This document shows positions 7,430-16,918 of a DNA stretch of 64,000 bases, in pieces. Each line of letters begins with the position of its first letter. The stretch's first letter is position 1. The DNA is from an uncultured Oscillospiraceae bacterium (GTDB lineage: Bacteria; Bacillota; Clostridia; Oscillospirales; Oscillospiraceae): positions 27,685 through 91,684 of the forward strand of contig CANQJZ010000003.1 of NCBI GenBank assembly GCA_947624385.1, given 5' to 3'. The notes under the pieces are model-generated. The model did not search any database. It worked only from the letters and a program-made list of their open reading frames with translations, and had not been told where the DNA came from. The position numbers and the translations under genes were made by a program.

Positions 7430-8311
7430 ATGACAGGCAAACTGAGCGAACAGATCGCCGCGCTGCGAAAAGAGCGGGGCTTGACACAGGAACAGCTGGG
7501 GAACATGGTTGGCGTATCCTCCCAGGCTGTGAGCAAATGGGAAAAGGGCGGCACGCCGGATGTGGAGCTGCTGCCGGTCCTGTCCCGGCAGCTGGGCGTG
7601 ACCATCGACGCCCTGTTCGGCATGGAGGGCGGGGAGCAGGTGGCCGTGGAGGACGCGGTGGGCCGGTGGCTGCTGGGGTTCCCGGCGAAGGACCGGCTGG
7701 ATAAATTCTGCCGGCTGGTCTGGGATTGCATCGGCTACTTCGTGCCGCAGGATCTCGTTCTGCCGGACATGAGCTATCCCGCGTCCTGCAAGATCGACGG
7801 CGGCGACGGGATCGTCCAGCTGTTTTTGACCCAGGTGGTGGAAGAGAGCGGCATGCTGCTGAACGTACACGCGGACGACCTGTCCTTCGTGACGCTCTGG
7901 CCGAAGCCAAAGGGAGGCTGGGCCCAATGGCTGGCCCCCATGGAGGATTACCGAAAGCTGTTCGCGGTGCTGGCAAAGCCGGGGTGTCTGGAACTGCTGG
8001 GCTGTCTTTACAGGCGCAACGCCAACTGGTTCGCGCCGGGCGTTGTGGTGAAGGACCTGAAAATGCCGAAAGAAGCGGCGGTGGAACTGCTGGAGGCTTT
8101 GACGGAGCGCGGAATACTGACATCCATGGATCTGGAACTGGAGGACGGCCAGGCGAGGGTCTATCGGGTGACGGAGCCCATCAAGCTGGTGCCGTTCCTC
8201 CTGCTGGGGCGGGTGCTCATGCAGTTCGATTCCAATCTCATGCGGTTCGGCGACGCTTTGCCGATCATAGGCCCGGACGAGGTCTGGGCGGAGACAGAAA
8301 AGGAGGCATAA
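7430..8311 (+). CDS. XRE-family transcriptional regulator with large C-terminal domain
   Basis: 293 residues. Residues 4-60 form an XRE helix-turn-helix (LRKERGLTQEQLGNMVGVSS, then QAVSKWEKG). The remaining 230 residues are not recognised: they include a winged-helix-like stretch (DLKMPKEAAVELLEALTERG) that might be a second DNA-binding or effector domain. The ATG at 7430 gives the normal XRE start; a GTG at 7421 is too near AAAGGA. It ends three bases before the ABC transporter gene, so it probably controls it. Confidence 0.8.
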   Translation: MTGKLSEQIAALRKERGLTQEQLGNMVGVSSQAVSKWEKGGTPDVELLPVLSRQLGVTIDALFGMEGGEQVAVEDAVGRWLLGFPAKDRLDKFCRLVWDCIGYFVPQDLVLPDMSYPASCKIDGGDGIVQLFLTQVVEESGMLLNVHADDLSFVTLWPKPKGGWAQWLAPMEDYRKLFAVLAKPGCLELLGCLYRRNANWFAPGVVVKDLKMPKEAAVELLEALTERGILTSMDLELEDGQARVYRVTEPIKLVPFLLLGRVLMQFDSNLMRFGDALPIIGPDEVWAETEKEA

Positions 8312-8313
8312 AA

Positions 8314-9936
8314 ATGAAATACTATCTGAAGAAATATTGGGGCGCCAATCTGGCGGCGGTGGTGCTGGCGCTCGTCGTGTGCGCGTTGCAGACCGTGAAT
8401 AACCTTCTATTGATGCGCTGCTTTCAGGGCATCATCGACCGGGATCTGCGCGGCTTTTTCTTCCGGATGGCGCTGTTGGCGGGTTCCTGGTTCGTTCTCC
8501 TGTGGATCAACGGCCTGCAGGAGTATTGCCAGGGGCGGGCCGTGCGGCTGATGAACAACGCCGTCCGGCGGGACATGACGGCCACGCTGCTGGCCAAGTC
8601 CCATGGGGCGTTTCACGAAAAGGACACGGGGGAATACCTGTCCTGGTTCACCAACGACGTGAACCAGATCGAGACCCTTGCCTGGCAGCCCTTTTACCAG
8701 TGCGTCGCCTGTGGGGCCAGCGCCATTTTCAGCGCCGTCGCGCTGCTGACGCTCCACTGGTCGTTGCTGGCGGCGGCGCTGGTCAACGTGATCGTGATGC
8801 TGCTGGTCCCCCAGCTGTTTAATAAGCGCATGGAAAAGCTGGGCAAAGACTGCGAGGCGGGGCAGGCCCGGGCCACCGGGCGGCTCAAGGACATTTTGTC
8901 CGGCTACGACGTGCTGCGCTCCTTTGGCCGGGAGCAGCGGTTCCGCCAGGGGGCATGGGAAGCCAGCGAGCAGATCGAAAAGCCCAAATTCAAGCTTACC
9001 TATGTGAAGGGCTTTGTCAGCGCGGGGTTCGGGTGCGTCAACATCGCGGTGCAGATGCTGATCGACGTGTTGATTGGCGTGTTGTCCATTCGGGGCGTCA
9101 TTTTGCAGAGCGCGCTCATGGGCGGCGGCAACCTGTGCGGGAGCCTGTCCAACGGCATCGGGACCGTGGCGCAGCTGCTGCTGTCCTTCTCCTCCACAAA
9201 GCCCTATTTTGACAAGATCACCGTCCGGGCCGACGACGTACGGGACGAGGAAAGCGGCGGTCAGCCTGCAATCAACAGCGCCATCGCCGTGGAGGACCTG
9301 ACGTTCCGGTACGGCGACAAGCCCGTGCTCCATGACCTGTCCCTGACCTTCAAAAAGGGCGGCAAGTACGCCCTCACCGGCCCATCCGGGTGCGGCAAGT
9401 CCACGCTTTTGAAGCTGCTGCTGGGCTGGCTGCCGGATTATAGCGGCACCATCCGCTTTGACGGCGCGGACGCCCATGACTTCACGCCGGAGCAGCTGCA
9501 GCGGCAGATGAGCTACATCGAGCAGAACGTGTTTCTGTTCAACTCCACTATCCGGGACAACATCACTTTGGGCGAGACGTTTACCGACCAGCAGATGGAG
9601 AAGGCCCTGCGGGACAGCGCGCTCTGGGGCGACCTGGCGGCTATGCCGCTGGGGCTGGACACCCCGGTGGGGGAGGACGGGAGCAATTTGTCCGGCGGGC
9701 AGAAGCAGCGAGTGGCCATCGCCCGGGCGCTGATACACGACCGCTCCGTCCTGCTGGTGGACGAGGGCACCAGCGCCTTGGACCAGAAAAACGCAGGGCT
9801 GGTGGAGGACAGTTTGTTGGCCAATCCGGCGCTGACGCTGATACTGGTCAGCCATCACCTGACGCCGGAGAGAAAGGCACGGTTTACGGGCGTGTACAGC
9901 TTAGAGCCGGCGACAGCCTATCGGCAGACAGCGTGA
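8314..9936 (+). CDS. ABC exporter half-transporter (fused membrane and ATPase domains)
   Basis: 540 residues. Residues 1-300 form a type I exporter membrane domain; about 340-540 the ATPase with Walker A GPSGCGKST, Q-loop region SYIEQNVFLF, signature LSGGQKQRVAIARAL and Walker B VLLVDEGTSALD with the catalytic Glu. It would work as a homodimer or with a second half encoded elsewhere. Substrate unknown; drug or peptide export is typical. The ATG at 8314 follows AAAGGAGGC; the longer frame from 7726 overlaps the regulator and is spurious. Confidence 0.88.
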   Translation: MKYYLKKYWGANLAAVVLALVVCALQTVNNLLLMRCFQGIIDRDLRGFFFRMALLAGSWFVLLWINGLQEYCQGRAVRLMNNAVRRDMTATLLAKSHGAFHEKDTGEYLSWFTNDVNQIETLAWQPFYQCVACGASAIFSAVALLTLHWSLLAAALVNVIVMLLVPQLFNKRMEKLGKDCEAGQARATGRLKDILSGYDVLRSFGREQRFRQGAWEASEQIEKPKFKLTYVKGFVSAGFGCVNIAVQMLIDVLIGVLSIRGVILQSALMGGGNLCGSLSNGIGTVAQLLLSFSSTKPYFDKITVRADDVRDEESGGQPAINSAIAVEDLTFRYGDKPVLHDLSLTFKKGGKYALTGPSGCGKSTLLKLLLGWLPDYSGTIRFDGADAHDFTPEQLQRQMSYIEQNVFLFNSTIRDNITLGETFTDQQMEKALRDSALWGDLAAMPLGLDTPVGEDGSNLSGGQKQRVAIARALIHDRSVLLVDEGTSALDQKNAGLVEDSLLANPALTLILVSHHLTPERKARFTGVYSLEPATAYRQTA

Positions 9937-10007
9937 GAGCCGAATGATGTCGGCCGCTCCGCCGCGGTGCGGCGGGTAAAATGGGCAGTAAAAACCTGGC
10001 AAGCAAT

Positions 10008-10027
10008 GCATGTGGGCGCCCACATGC
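10008..10027. repeat. 20-bp perfect palindrome
   Basis: GCATGTGGGC followed by its exact complement GCCCACATGC, between the convergent ABC exporter and adhesin genes. No T-run, so a protein-binding site or a fold-back element rather than a terminator. Confidence 0.4.
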
Positions 10028-10030
10028 GAG

Positions 10031-10066
10031 AAATGGACAAACCCGGTGGCCGGGTTTGTCCATTTT
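10031..10066. terminator. Bidirectional terminator between ABC exporter and adhesin
   Basis: 14-bp stem ATGGACAAACCCGG / CCGGGTTTGTCCAT with a 3-nt loop and short A/T tails on each side. Confidence 0.7.
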
Positions 10067-10085
10067 ATGATACTTTTTCGCTTTT

Positions 10086-13000
10086 TCAGAACAGGCGCTT
10101 CTTTCTCACCAGCGCGGTCAGGCATGCGCCGCACAGGAGCAGCAGCGTCAGCCAGGGCAGGACCGGGGCGTCGTCCCCGGTAGGAGGCGCTGCGGGGCCG
10201 CCGCTATCGCCGCTGCCGCCGGGCACGGGCGAGTAGAACGGCTCGGAGGTGGCGCCCGGTCCGGGCGTGGCGCCGGTGCCGGGGGTGGCGTCCGGGTCAG
10301 GGGTCCCGAAGGGCTCGGAGGTGACGACGGGCGGCTCGGTGGGCGCCGGGCTGGCCGTGACGCCTGGGTCGTCACTGGGCGCGGGCGTGTCCGTAGGCGT
10401 GCCGGGTCCGTCTGTGGGCGCAGGCGTGTCCGAGGGCGTGACGGGACCGGAGGGCGCCGGTTTTTCATTGGTGAACGCCGCCGTCGCGGTGCCGCCCGCG
10501 GGTATGGACCCCGCGGCGCCGACAGCGGTAGTCGTATAGCCATCCGTGTCGGCCTCTTCCTCCGTCACGGTGTAGCTCGCGTCGGCGGGCAGACCGGAGA
10601 TGGTCACGGTCTGGCCGTGCCGGACCGTGAGCGTCGCGCTGCCGTTCTCGTCAAAGGCCACGTCGCCGTAATGATCGCCCGCGGCGTCGGGCACTGTCAC
10701 CGTGAAGTGGAAGTACCTGTCCGTCTCGCCGTCAGCGCCGGTGACTGTCTTGGATATGGCCAGGTTGCCTGTCTTTGGCGCTGACGGTCCGGGACCAGGA
10801 CCGGGTTCGCCGCCACCGCCGGGCGAGGACGGTTTGTCGTTGGTGAATGTCACACTTGCCGTACCGCCCTCGGTGATGGTCCCGGTGGCGTCGCCGGTGA
10901 CGGTAGTGGTATAGCCGTCCGTATTGGCGTCCGCCTCGGTCACAGTGTAGGTCGCGTTCTCTGGCAGCGTGAATGTATGTGTTTCTCCGTCTTTGAGAGC
11001 AAAGGAAAACGTGCCGTTATTAATGTCCCCGCCCGTGTAAGGCTCACCGTCAGCTTCCACCGTTATCGTGAAATTGAACTCCTTGGTCTTGTCGCCGCCG
11101 TCGCCGGTGACGGCCTTGGTCACCGCCAGGGCGCCCATTCCGGCGGAAGGCAGTTTGGTATTGATGAACGCCGCCCTTGCCGTACCGCCGGTTGGTATGG
11201 TCCCGCTGGCGACCTTGCCGTTGGAGCCGTTGGCGGTGGTGGAATAATCCGCCGCGCCGGTCTCTGTCACCGTGTACCTTGCGTCAACGGGCAGGCCGTT
11301 GATGGTGACGCTCGCATTGTGTTTGAGGGTGACCGTCGCGTTGCCGGAAGCGTCAAAGATCACGCCGTCGTGGTCATCGGAAGCGCCTTCCACATGGACC
11401 GTGAAGGTGAAATCTCCGCTCGTATCCGTGCCGCTGACAGTCTTGGATATGGTCAGGCTGCCCGTATCCTCTGTAAGGCCCACGGTGTTTGTCACGGGGG
11501 CGGTCAGCTTGGTGAGCGCAACACCGCCGCCGATGGGCTGGCACATCACGCGGGCCCGGTTGTGAACGGTCGGCACAGTCTCTCCGCTTGTCGTCCCGCC
11601 GGTCAACTCGTCGCCGGAAGTGTTATAATCCCAGGGTTCCTCCGCCTTTTCGTTCACCTGGACCTGGATGTTGATGGTCCCGGTGACGCCGGACGCCCTG
11701 TTTTCATAGAGCCAGGAATATTCATTGCCGTTCATGGTATAGCTGTTCGGGGCCGCGCCCTGAAATTCCACTTTCCGCACGGTCACGCCGGGGTCGAACA
11801 GATCGGTAACGGTGACGTTCGCCGCTGTCCGGGCGAAGTTGGCCCAGCTCACTGTGTAATCGATATTATCGCCCTCGGCGATCGTGCCGCTTGGGCCGGA
11901 CTTGCTGATGGTGGCGTTGAGGAACAGGATGGAGCCGCCCGCGCCGCCGCTGATGACGGGTCCGCCAACGGACAGCACACCGGCATCTTTTGTCACCGTG
12001 TAGCTGATCGTGTACGTCGTTGTGTCGTAATAGATGTCGGTCGCGCTGCCCGGCAGCTCGCGCAGGGTATATGTATAGGTCCCCTCTTCTTCAAAGGTGA
12101 TGGGCTCGAACTCGAACAGGCCGGTACCGGTCGCGGTGGTGGTTACCGTCGTCCCGCTCGCGCCGCCGGGCATGGGTATATCTCCGGTGGCGATGGTCAT
12201 GATCTCGCCGCCGCCGTCATTCTCCGCGCCGTCGGGGGTAGGCGCTTCGGTCGCCTCGGGCACGCCGTCCCATGCCGGGCTGTCAAAGCCGGCGTCGCCT
12301 GGTATGTCCGTGCCGGACGGGTCCGGGACGGGCGGCTGCGTCTCGAAGGGCGCGGACTCCACGGGCACGTCGGGCATGTCCTCGCCGCCCTGGGGAACGC
12401 TCTCGTCAACGGGGGCGCCTTCCGACACCTGCCGCACAGAGGCGGTCTGCCCCAGGTCGAAGCTCTCCGCCTCGCCGTCAAAGCCCGGTCCCTCGGGCAG
12501 TCCGGGCTGCACCTGCGGCTCGGGGACCTCTGTAGCCTCCGGCGCCGCCGTGGCCTCGGGCGCGGCCGTCTCTTCCGGTACCGCCGTGGCCTCGGGCGCG
12601 GCCGTCTCTTCCGGTACCGCCGTGGCCTCGGGCGCGGCCGTCTCTTCCGGCGCCGCCGTAGCCTCGGGCGCGGCCGTCTCTTCCGGCACTGCCGTGGCCT
12701 CCGGCACGGGGGTGTCTGCGGGCAGGACGCCCATATCCGGCGTCGCCATGGGCTCATCCGCGGTCAGGGCGATAGACGTTAGCTCGTAGCTCTTGGCAGT
12801 CAGTTCAAAGGTGAACTCGTCCTTCCTGCCATTGCCGCCGGCGAATATCTTCGTGCCTCGGATGACCGCCTGGGCGACTGCAGGATCGGGCGTCTTGGTC
12901 GTATTATGGAACACCGCGAGGGGATAGGTCCCATCCGACCCTGCCGATACGGGCGTTCCGTCCACCGTGACCGACGCGACGACCAGCCGGTTCGAGCCGG

Positions 13001-16000
13001 TATCCTCCGTCACGGTCACCTGGACCGCATGGACGTTGCTGTCATATTCATAATTGCCGCTGCCGGCGTCTTCCAGAAGGGTATAGTTATATGTACCGGA
13101 CTCGGTATATTCGACCTTGCCGAAGGCGATCTTGCCGTCCGCGTCATTCGTCACGGTCCGGCTCTCCCCGTCGCCCTGCAGGCGGAAGGTGAACTGACCA
13201 TTGGTCAGTCCCGTCGTCCCGCCGTCCAGCGTCTTTGCGGCGCTGAAGGTGACCTCGGCGGCTGTCGGGGGCGTGAGGATCATATAGGTGTTTGTGAACG
13301 TCGCGTCCGCCGTTGTCAGGTCATAGGTATATGTATGGCTGGCGGCATCGGAGCCGTCCGCTTCATAATCCACGGACTTGCCGTTCACCTTCACGGCGGC
13401 GGTGCCGTCGGCGTTGGCGGTGATCTCCACGGTATATGTCTGTGTGCTGTACTCGAAGTTATCCAGCCCGTTATTTGTCTCGGCCAGGGTATAGGTATAG
13501 GTGCCGGGGTGTTCAAACGTGAGCGGCGCGAGCGAGACCGCCGCCGGCCCCGCGCTGTTCGGGGGGATGACCACCGAGCCGGTGCTCTCGACCGCGCCCG
13601 TATCCGTGGACGTGAGCGTGAGATCGAAGCCGGCCATGGTATTGTTATTCTCGCCGTTTGCGACCGTCTTGGATGTCTTCAGGGTGACCGCCACCGGCGG
13701 CGAGATGGTCACTTCTCCCACGCCCATACCAAGCCGGGCATTCAGGTAGGCCGGGAGGGCAAAGTCGCCGCTCTGCTCCGCCCAGGAGGGGTCCAGGTCC
13801 AGCGCGTTCAGCTGGACCTGCGTATCGCCGCGATGGTCCTCCAGCTTTTTGTCCACCCATTTCGCCAGCGTATCGGCCAAGTCTATGCGGGCTTCCTCGA
13901 TCGAAGCCGCGCCGCCCCGGTCGCCCAGCTTAAAGACGACGGTATTCGCCTCCGCTGTCGTGCCCGCCGGGGCGATATAGCCGGACAGTGCGGTCCCCGC
14001 CGGGATATAGCCCTCGGAAAAGCTTTCCGGGGTATAGTCGCCGGTGCTCGCCGGGGAGAAGTGGGTGAAATACTGCTCCGCCGTGCTCACCAGGCTCAGG
14101 GTATATTCGCCCGGGGCCAGGTCCTGGAAGGCCTTATCCGTGAGGGCAAGCTCCACCTCGCCGTTACCCAGGTCCGTCAGATCGTCTGCGGTGAGCGTCA
14201 AGGGGTACTCCGTGCGGCCTTCCCCGTTCTTCTCCATAGCCACGGTGACGACGAGTTTATTGTCGTGCCCGGTCATATACGTTTCCAGCGCCTCTTTGCG
14301 CGCACGGACCTTCACCGCCAGCTCGCCGCCCACCACGTAGGTGGTGTGCAGGGCCTCGGCGGGGTCGGGGGCGGGCGCGCTGCCCACGGTGTAACGGGGC
14401 GTGCTATAGTCGCCGTCACTGACCGCCGTCGTGTAGCTCGCGTTTGGCGTATAGGTCACCGTCAGCTTGTAGCGTTTGGGCGAGGTATCCTCGATGTCGC
14501 CTGTGGGATCGTCGTCGAAGTCCCCGTCGGTCACGGCCTCCCACTGATACTTGATCGTGCCGTTCTGGGCGCCGCCCACGGTGGGCGGGAAGTAGTAAGG
14601 CAGCGTGATGCCGTCCGCCGCCGTCAGCAGCGCGGTCAGGAACGCCTCGATGTCCGCGTATTCCGCCGGGTGCTGATAATTTATGTACCGCTTGACATAC
14701 TCGTAATAATACCCGCTGCCGTCGGGTGCCAGTTCCTTCGGCTCGTCGTGGGAACTGCGCCTGATATGGTCCAGGTCCCGGATCTCCCCCTCGGCGCTCT
14801 CAAACAGGGCCTTCAGCGCCGCCGCGGGGTCCGTGCTCTCGCCCACGTAGCGCACGTCCACCATCGGGACCGTGGCCATGGAATAGGGCTGCACGTTCAG
14901 CTGGATACGGGGGAAGCCCTTGGAGGGCAGTAGGTTGGCGGTTTGCCCCGCCCTGTTGGTGCCGGAGCTTGCGTTCCCATCGTGCGGGTCAAAGATATAG
15001 TTCTGCATTTTACCCGGACCCTGGGCCAGCAGACCGCCGCCGCCGATGAAGTCCTCCTTGGCCCGGAGGGTGATGGTACACTGCCAGGTATAGATGTTGT
15101 TGCTGCCCACGTTGCTGCGGGGGATCGTCTGATCATCCCACTGCAGATAGTACAGCCCCGCGTCCTTGTCATAGTGCAGCCGCGATTCCATGCCGTTAAA
15201 CTCGACCGTCACAAACGTAGAAGTGAGGTCCGAGTTATAATTTGTATCGTTGCCCCGGTAGATATGACCGCCCGCGCCCAGGTGGATGATGTTCTCGTTA
15301 TAGTTCCATGACCCCACCAGGTCGAAGCGGGGGTCGATGTACTGCTTCACGGAATACCCGTGCAGGCCGAAGGGCATTTTGCCCATGACGTCGTTCTCGA
15401 ACACGCTCGCCAGCCCCTCTGTGCCGCTGGCCGGGAAATACAACAGCTGCCCGTCGCTGCCCGTGCTGGCGATGGCCTTCAAAAACGCGTCCGACGTATT
15501 GGTGACGGCCGTGCCGCTGGTCAGCCGGACCACGAAGATCGTGAAGGTATCCTTCAATTCATTGGCCAGTTGTACGGCCCGCGTATTTTGGATGTTGCTG
15601 TCCTCCGGATCGGCGATCTTATCATCCAGATCCTTCAGCTCGTCGTCCGCGCCGTCGGTGAACAGGACGATGTACTTTGCCGCGTCCGATCTGACGCCGC
15701 TCGCCAGCTGCTGCTGAAACGCCAGCAGGCCGGTATAGGCGTAGGTGCCGCCGGTCATCACGTAGTTATAGAGGTTGACGTCGTTGCCCTCGGCATCCTT
15801 CACCGTATCGTAAGAGCCCGCCTTGGCGTGGCCGCCTCCCGTATCCTGGCCCCGGTTCAGGCTCATGAGGCCGGTGGCGGCGGTCTCGCTGTCGGTCCAG
15901 TTCTGCATCAGAAGCTGGTCCGTATGGTCCTCAAAACTGTCCGAACTGAACCGCACGGCGGACAGGCGGCTGCCCGGGGCGGCCGTGCGCAGCTGCTGGA

Positions 16001-16676
16001 TAAACTGGTTCAGGGCGTTGTCCAGCATCTTATGCTTGTTCTGAATGTGATAGCCCACCTGTAAAACGATAACGGGCTCGTCCTCCACCACGCCCTTGGC
16101 GGGACTGAAGATGCAGCGAAGCACGACCCTGCCCTTTTCCCCATAGGGATACGCATCATAACTATTGTCGGCTATGCGTGCGAAATAGAACTGGCAGGGG
16201 GTGATGCCCGTGATCTCTTTGCCTTCAATTGGGTTCCGCTTGTTATCCCGATCTTCAATGGTGGCATAGAGCTGTGTGTCATAAGGTGTGGCTTGCTCCC
16301 AATCGATATAGCGGTCGTTCCCGTCCGTTATATATTTGCCCTCGGCGTCTTTTGGGATGTCCACGGTTTGCGGGGGTGTGGGGTACGTTTCTGTCGAATT
16401 CCCAACGGTGCCCAGGAAATGCAGGCTCTTGGCGGAGCCGGCGGCCATGATGTTGTCATAGTTGCCGGTGGAGTTCACATAGTACCACCCGGCCAGTTTC
16501 GACTGGCTGGGAAGCGTAACGCTATCCCTGTCGCTTATCAGCATGTCCGCGCCGGTGCTGTCGAAGTGGGCGTACTGCCCCGCGCCGACCGCGTCGAAAA
16601 CCGTCTTCGTGGACGTGGAGACTTTTTGCAGGTCCTCGACCTCGCCTGGGGTCAGCGCACGGTCGTAGATATACAC
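10086..16676 (-). CDS. Giant wall-anchored adhesin-like protein (5' end frameshifted/truncated)
   Basis: 2196 residues in this frame. In order: the end of a LamG-like domain (VYIYDRALTPGEVEDL), a VWA-like domain (about 195-460; IVLFTDGADDE present, but the MIDAS DxSxS position reads LQVGYH), a long middle region, pilin-type isopeptide domains (about 990, 1140 and 1270), an Ala/Pro/Glu/Thr repeat, a DUF11-like domain (about 1585-1710), three similar beta-sandwich repeats (about 1737, 1848, 1968), a Pro-rich stalk, then PPTGDD, a hydrophobic helix and RKKRLF as sorting signal. The listed GTG start is not real: homology runs upstream into another frame and no signal peptide is present. Likely displayed by sortase if expressed from an intact 5' end. 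Confidence 0.75.
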   Translation of the reverse strand: MYIYDRALTPGEVEDLQKVSTSTKTVFDAVGAGQYAHFDSTGADMLISDRDSVTLPSQSKLAGWYYVNSTGNYDNIMAAGSAKSLHFLGTVGNSTETYPTPPQTVDIPKDAEGKYITDGNDRYIDWEQATPYDTQLYATIEDRDNKRNPIEGKEITGITPCQFYFARIADNSYDAYPYGEKGRVVLRCIFSPAKGVVEDEPVIVLQVGYHIQNKHKMLDNALNQFIQQLRTAAPGSRLSAVRFSSDSFEDHTDQLLMQNWTDSETAATGLMSLNRGQDTGGGHAKAGSYDTVKDAEGNDVNLYNYVMTGGTYAYTGLLAFQQQLASGVRSDAAKYIVLFTDGADDELKDLDDKIADPEDSNIQNTRAVQLANELKDTFTIFVVRLTSGTAVTNTSDAFLKAIASTGSDGQLLYFPASGTEGLASVFENDVMGKMPFGLHGYSVKQYIDPRFDLVGSWNYNENIIHLGAGGHIYRGNDTNYNSDLTSTFVTVEFNGMESRLHYDKDAGLYYLQWDDQTIPRSNVGSNNIYTWQCTITLRAKEDFIGGGGLLAQGPGKMQNYIFDPHDGNASSGTNRAGQTANLLPSKGFPRIQLNVQPYSMATVPMVDVRYVGESTDPAAALKALFESAEGEIRDLDHIRRSSHDEPKELAPDGSGYYYEYVKRYINYQHPAEYADIEAFLTALLTAADGITLPYYFPPTVGGAQNGTIKYQWEAVTDGDFDDDPTGDIEDTSPKRYKLTVTYTPNASYTTAVSDGDYSTPRYTVGSAPAPDPAEALHTTYVVGGELAVKVRARKEALETYMTGHDNKLVVTVAMEKNGEGRTEYPLTLTADDLTDLGNGEVELALTDKAFQDLAPGEYTLSLVSTAEQYFTHFSPASTGDYTPESFSEGYIPAGTALSGYIAPAGTTAEANTVVFKLGDRGGAASIEEARIDLADTLAKWVDKKLEDHRGDTQVQLNALDLDPSWAEQSGDFALPAYLNARLGMGVGEVTISPPVAVTLKTSKTVANGENNNTMAGFDLTLTSTDTGAVESTGSVVIPPNSAGPAAVSLAPLTFEHPGTYTYTLAETNNGLDNFEYSTQTYTVEITANADGTAAVKVNGKSVDYEADGSDAASHTYTYDLTTADATFTNTYMILTPPTAAEVTFSAAKTLDGGTTGLTNGQFTFRLQGDGESRTVTNDADGKIAFGKVEYTESGTYNYTLLEDAGSGNYEYDSNVHAVQVTVTEDTGSNRLVVASVTVDGTPVSAGSDGTYPLAVFHNTTKTPDPAVAQAVIRGTKIFAGGNGRKDEFTFELTAKSYELTSIALTADEPMATPDMGVLPADTPVPEATAVPEETAAPEATAAPEETAAPEATAVPEETAAPEATAVPEETAAPEATAAPEATEVPEPQVQPGLPEGPGFDGEAESFDLGQTASVRQVSEGAPVDESVPQGGEDMPDVPVESAPFETQPPVPDPSGTDIPGDAGFDSPAWDGVPEATEAPTPDGAENDGGGEIMTIATGDIPMPGGASGTTVTTTATGTGLFEFEPITFEEEGTYTYTLRELPGSATDIYYDTTTYTISYTVTKDAGVLSVGGPVISGGAGGSILFLNATISKSGPSGTIAEGDNIDYTVSWANFARTAANVTVTDLFDPGVTVRKVEFQGAAPNSYTMNGNEYSWLYENRASGVTGTINIQVQVNEKAEEPWDYNTSGDELTGGTTSGETVPTVHNRARVMCQPIGGGVALTKLTAPVTNTVGLTEDTGSLTISKTVSGTDTSGDFTFTVHVEGASDDHDGVIFDASGNATVTLKHNASVTINGLPVDARYTVTETGAADYSTTANGSNGKVASGTIPTGGTARAAFINTKLPSAGMGALAVTKAVTGDGGDKTKEFNFTITVEADGEPYTGGDINNGTFSFALKDGETHTFTLPENATYTVTEADANTDGYTTTVTGDATGTITEGGTASVTFTNDKPSSPGGGGEPGPGPGPSAPKTGNLAISKTVTGADGETDRYFHFTVTVPDAAGDHYGDVAFDENGSATLTVRHGQTVTISGLPADASYTVTEEEADTDGYTTTAVGAAGSIPAGGTATAAFTNEKPAPSGPVTPSDTPAPTDGPGTPTDTPAPSDDPGVTASPAPTEPPVVTSEPFGTPDPDATPGTGATPGPGATSEPFYSPVPGGSGDSGGPAAPPTGDDAPVLPWLTLLLLCGACLTALVRKKRLF
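12529..12717 (-). repeat. Coding tandem repeat (Pro-Glu-Glu/Ala-Thr) inside the adhesin
   Basis: Units alternating PEATAVPEETAA-like and PEATAAPEETAA-like sequence, near-identical at the DNA level in about 45-nt blocks (12545-12690). They lie inside a pilin-like domain between its first and last strands. Likely to change copy number by slippage. Confidence 0.75.
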
Positions 16677-16918
16677 CTCGTCGATTTGCAGAGTGGGACC
16701 GGATTTGAATGGGTCGGAGCCGCCCAGTTTAAACTTAAGACTTGTGAGGTATCTTTTTCATTGATTTTATCCGCAGTATCTGTCTTGACCGCGAAAGAGA
16801 TGGTGAATTCCTGGGGGTTACTCACCACCGCGTCCAAATCCAGCACAGATTGGCGAGCGCCGTCCTTTCTATAAATCTGGAAGCCTACTATGTATGATCG
16901 CATGGTAAACAGTGTCAT
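16652..16918 (-). pseudogene. Displaced 5' fragment of the adhesin gene, in the other frame
   Basis: This frame reads YIVGFQIYRKDG...FTISFAVKTDTADKINEKD, the start of the LamG-like domain, then runs out of homology after TSQVLSLN. The domain continues one base back in the main frame (KLGGSDPFKSGPTLQIDEVY). The switch point is T-TTA-AAC at 16733-16727, a classical -1 slippery heptamer in the correct phase. The ATG at 16918 overlaps the recombinase stop (TAATG), there is no signal peptide and no clear ribosome site, so the true 5' end is missing. Confidence 0.65.
16727..16733 (-). promoter_or_regulatory. Possible -1 frameshift site (T TTA AAC)
   Basis: Minus-strand heptamer TTTAAAC with zero-frame codons TTA AAC. 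A -1 slip continues with CTG GGC GGC in the frame of the 2196-residue adhesin. The -1 frame has a TGA about 30 nt upstream, so any shift must occur close to here. A mutation is an equally simple explanation. Confidence 0.35.

Noticed and set aside
12529..12717. Possible CRISPR array or satellite
   Set aside because: The units are in-frame coding repeats without unique spacers.
10977..15311. Long plus-strand reading frames opposite the adhesin
   Set aside because: No ribosome sites or recognisable domains; they are mirror frames of a GC-rich repetitive gene with clear protein domains on the minus strand.
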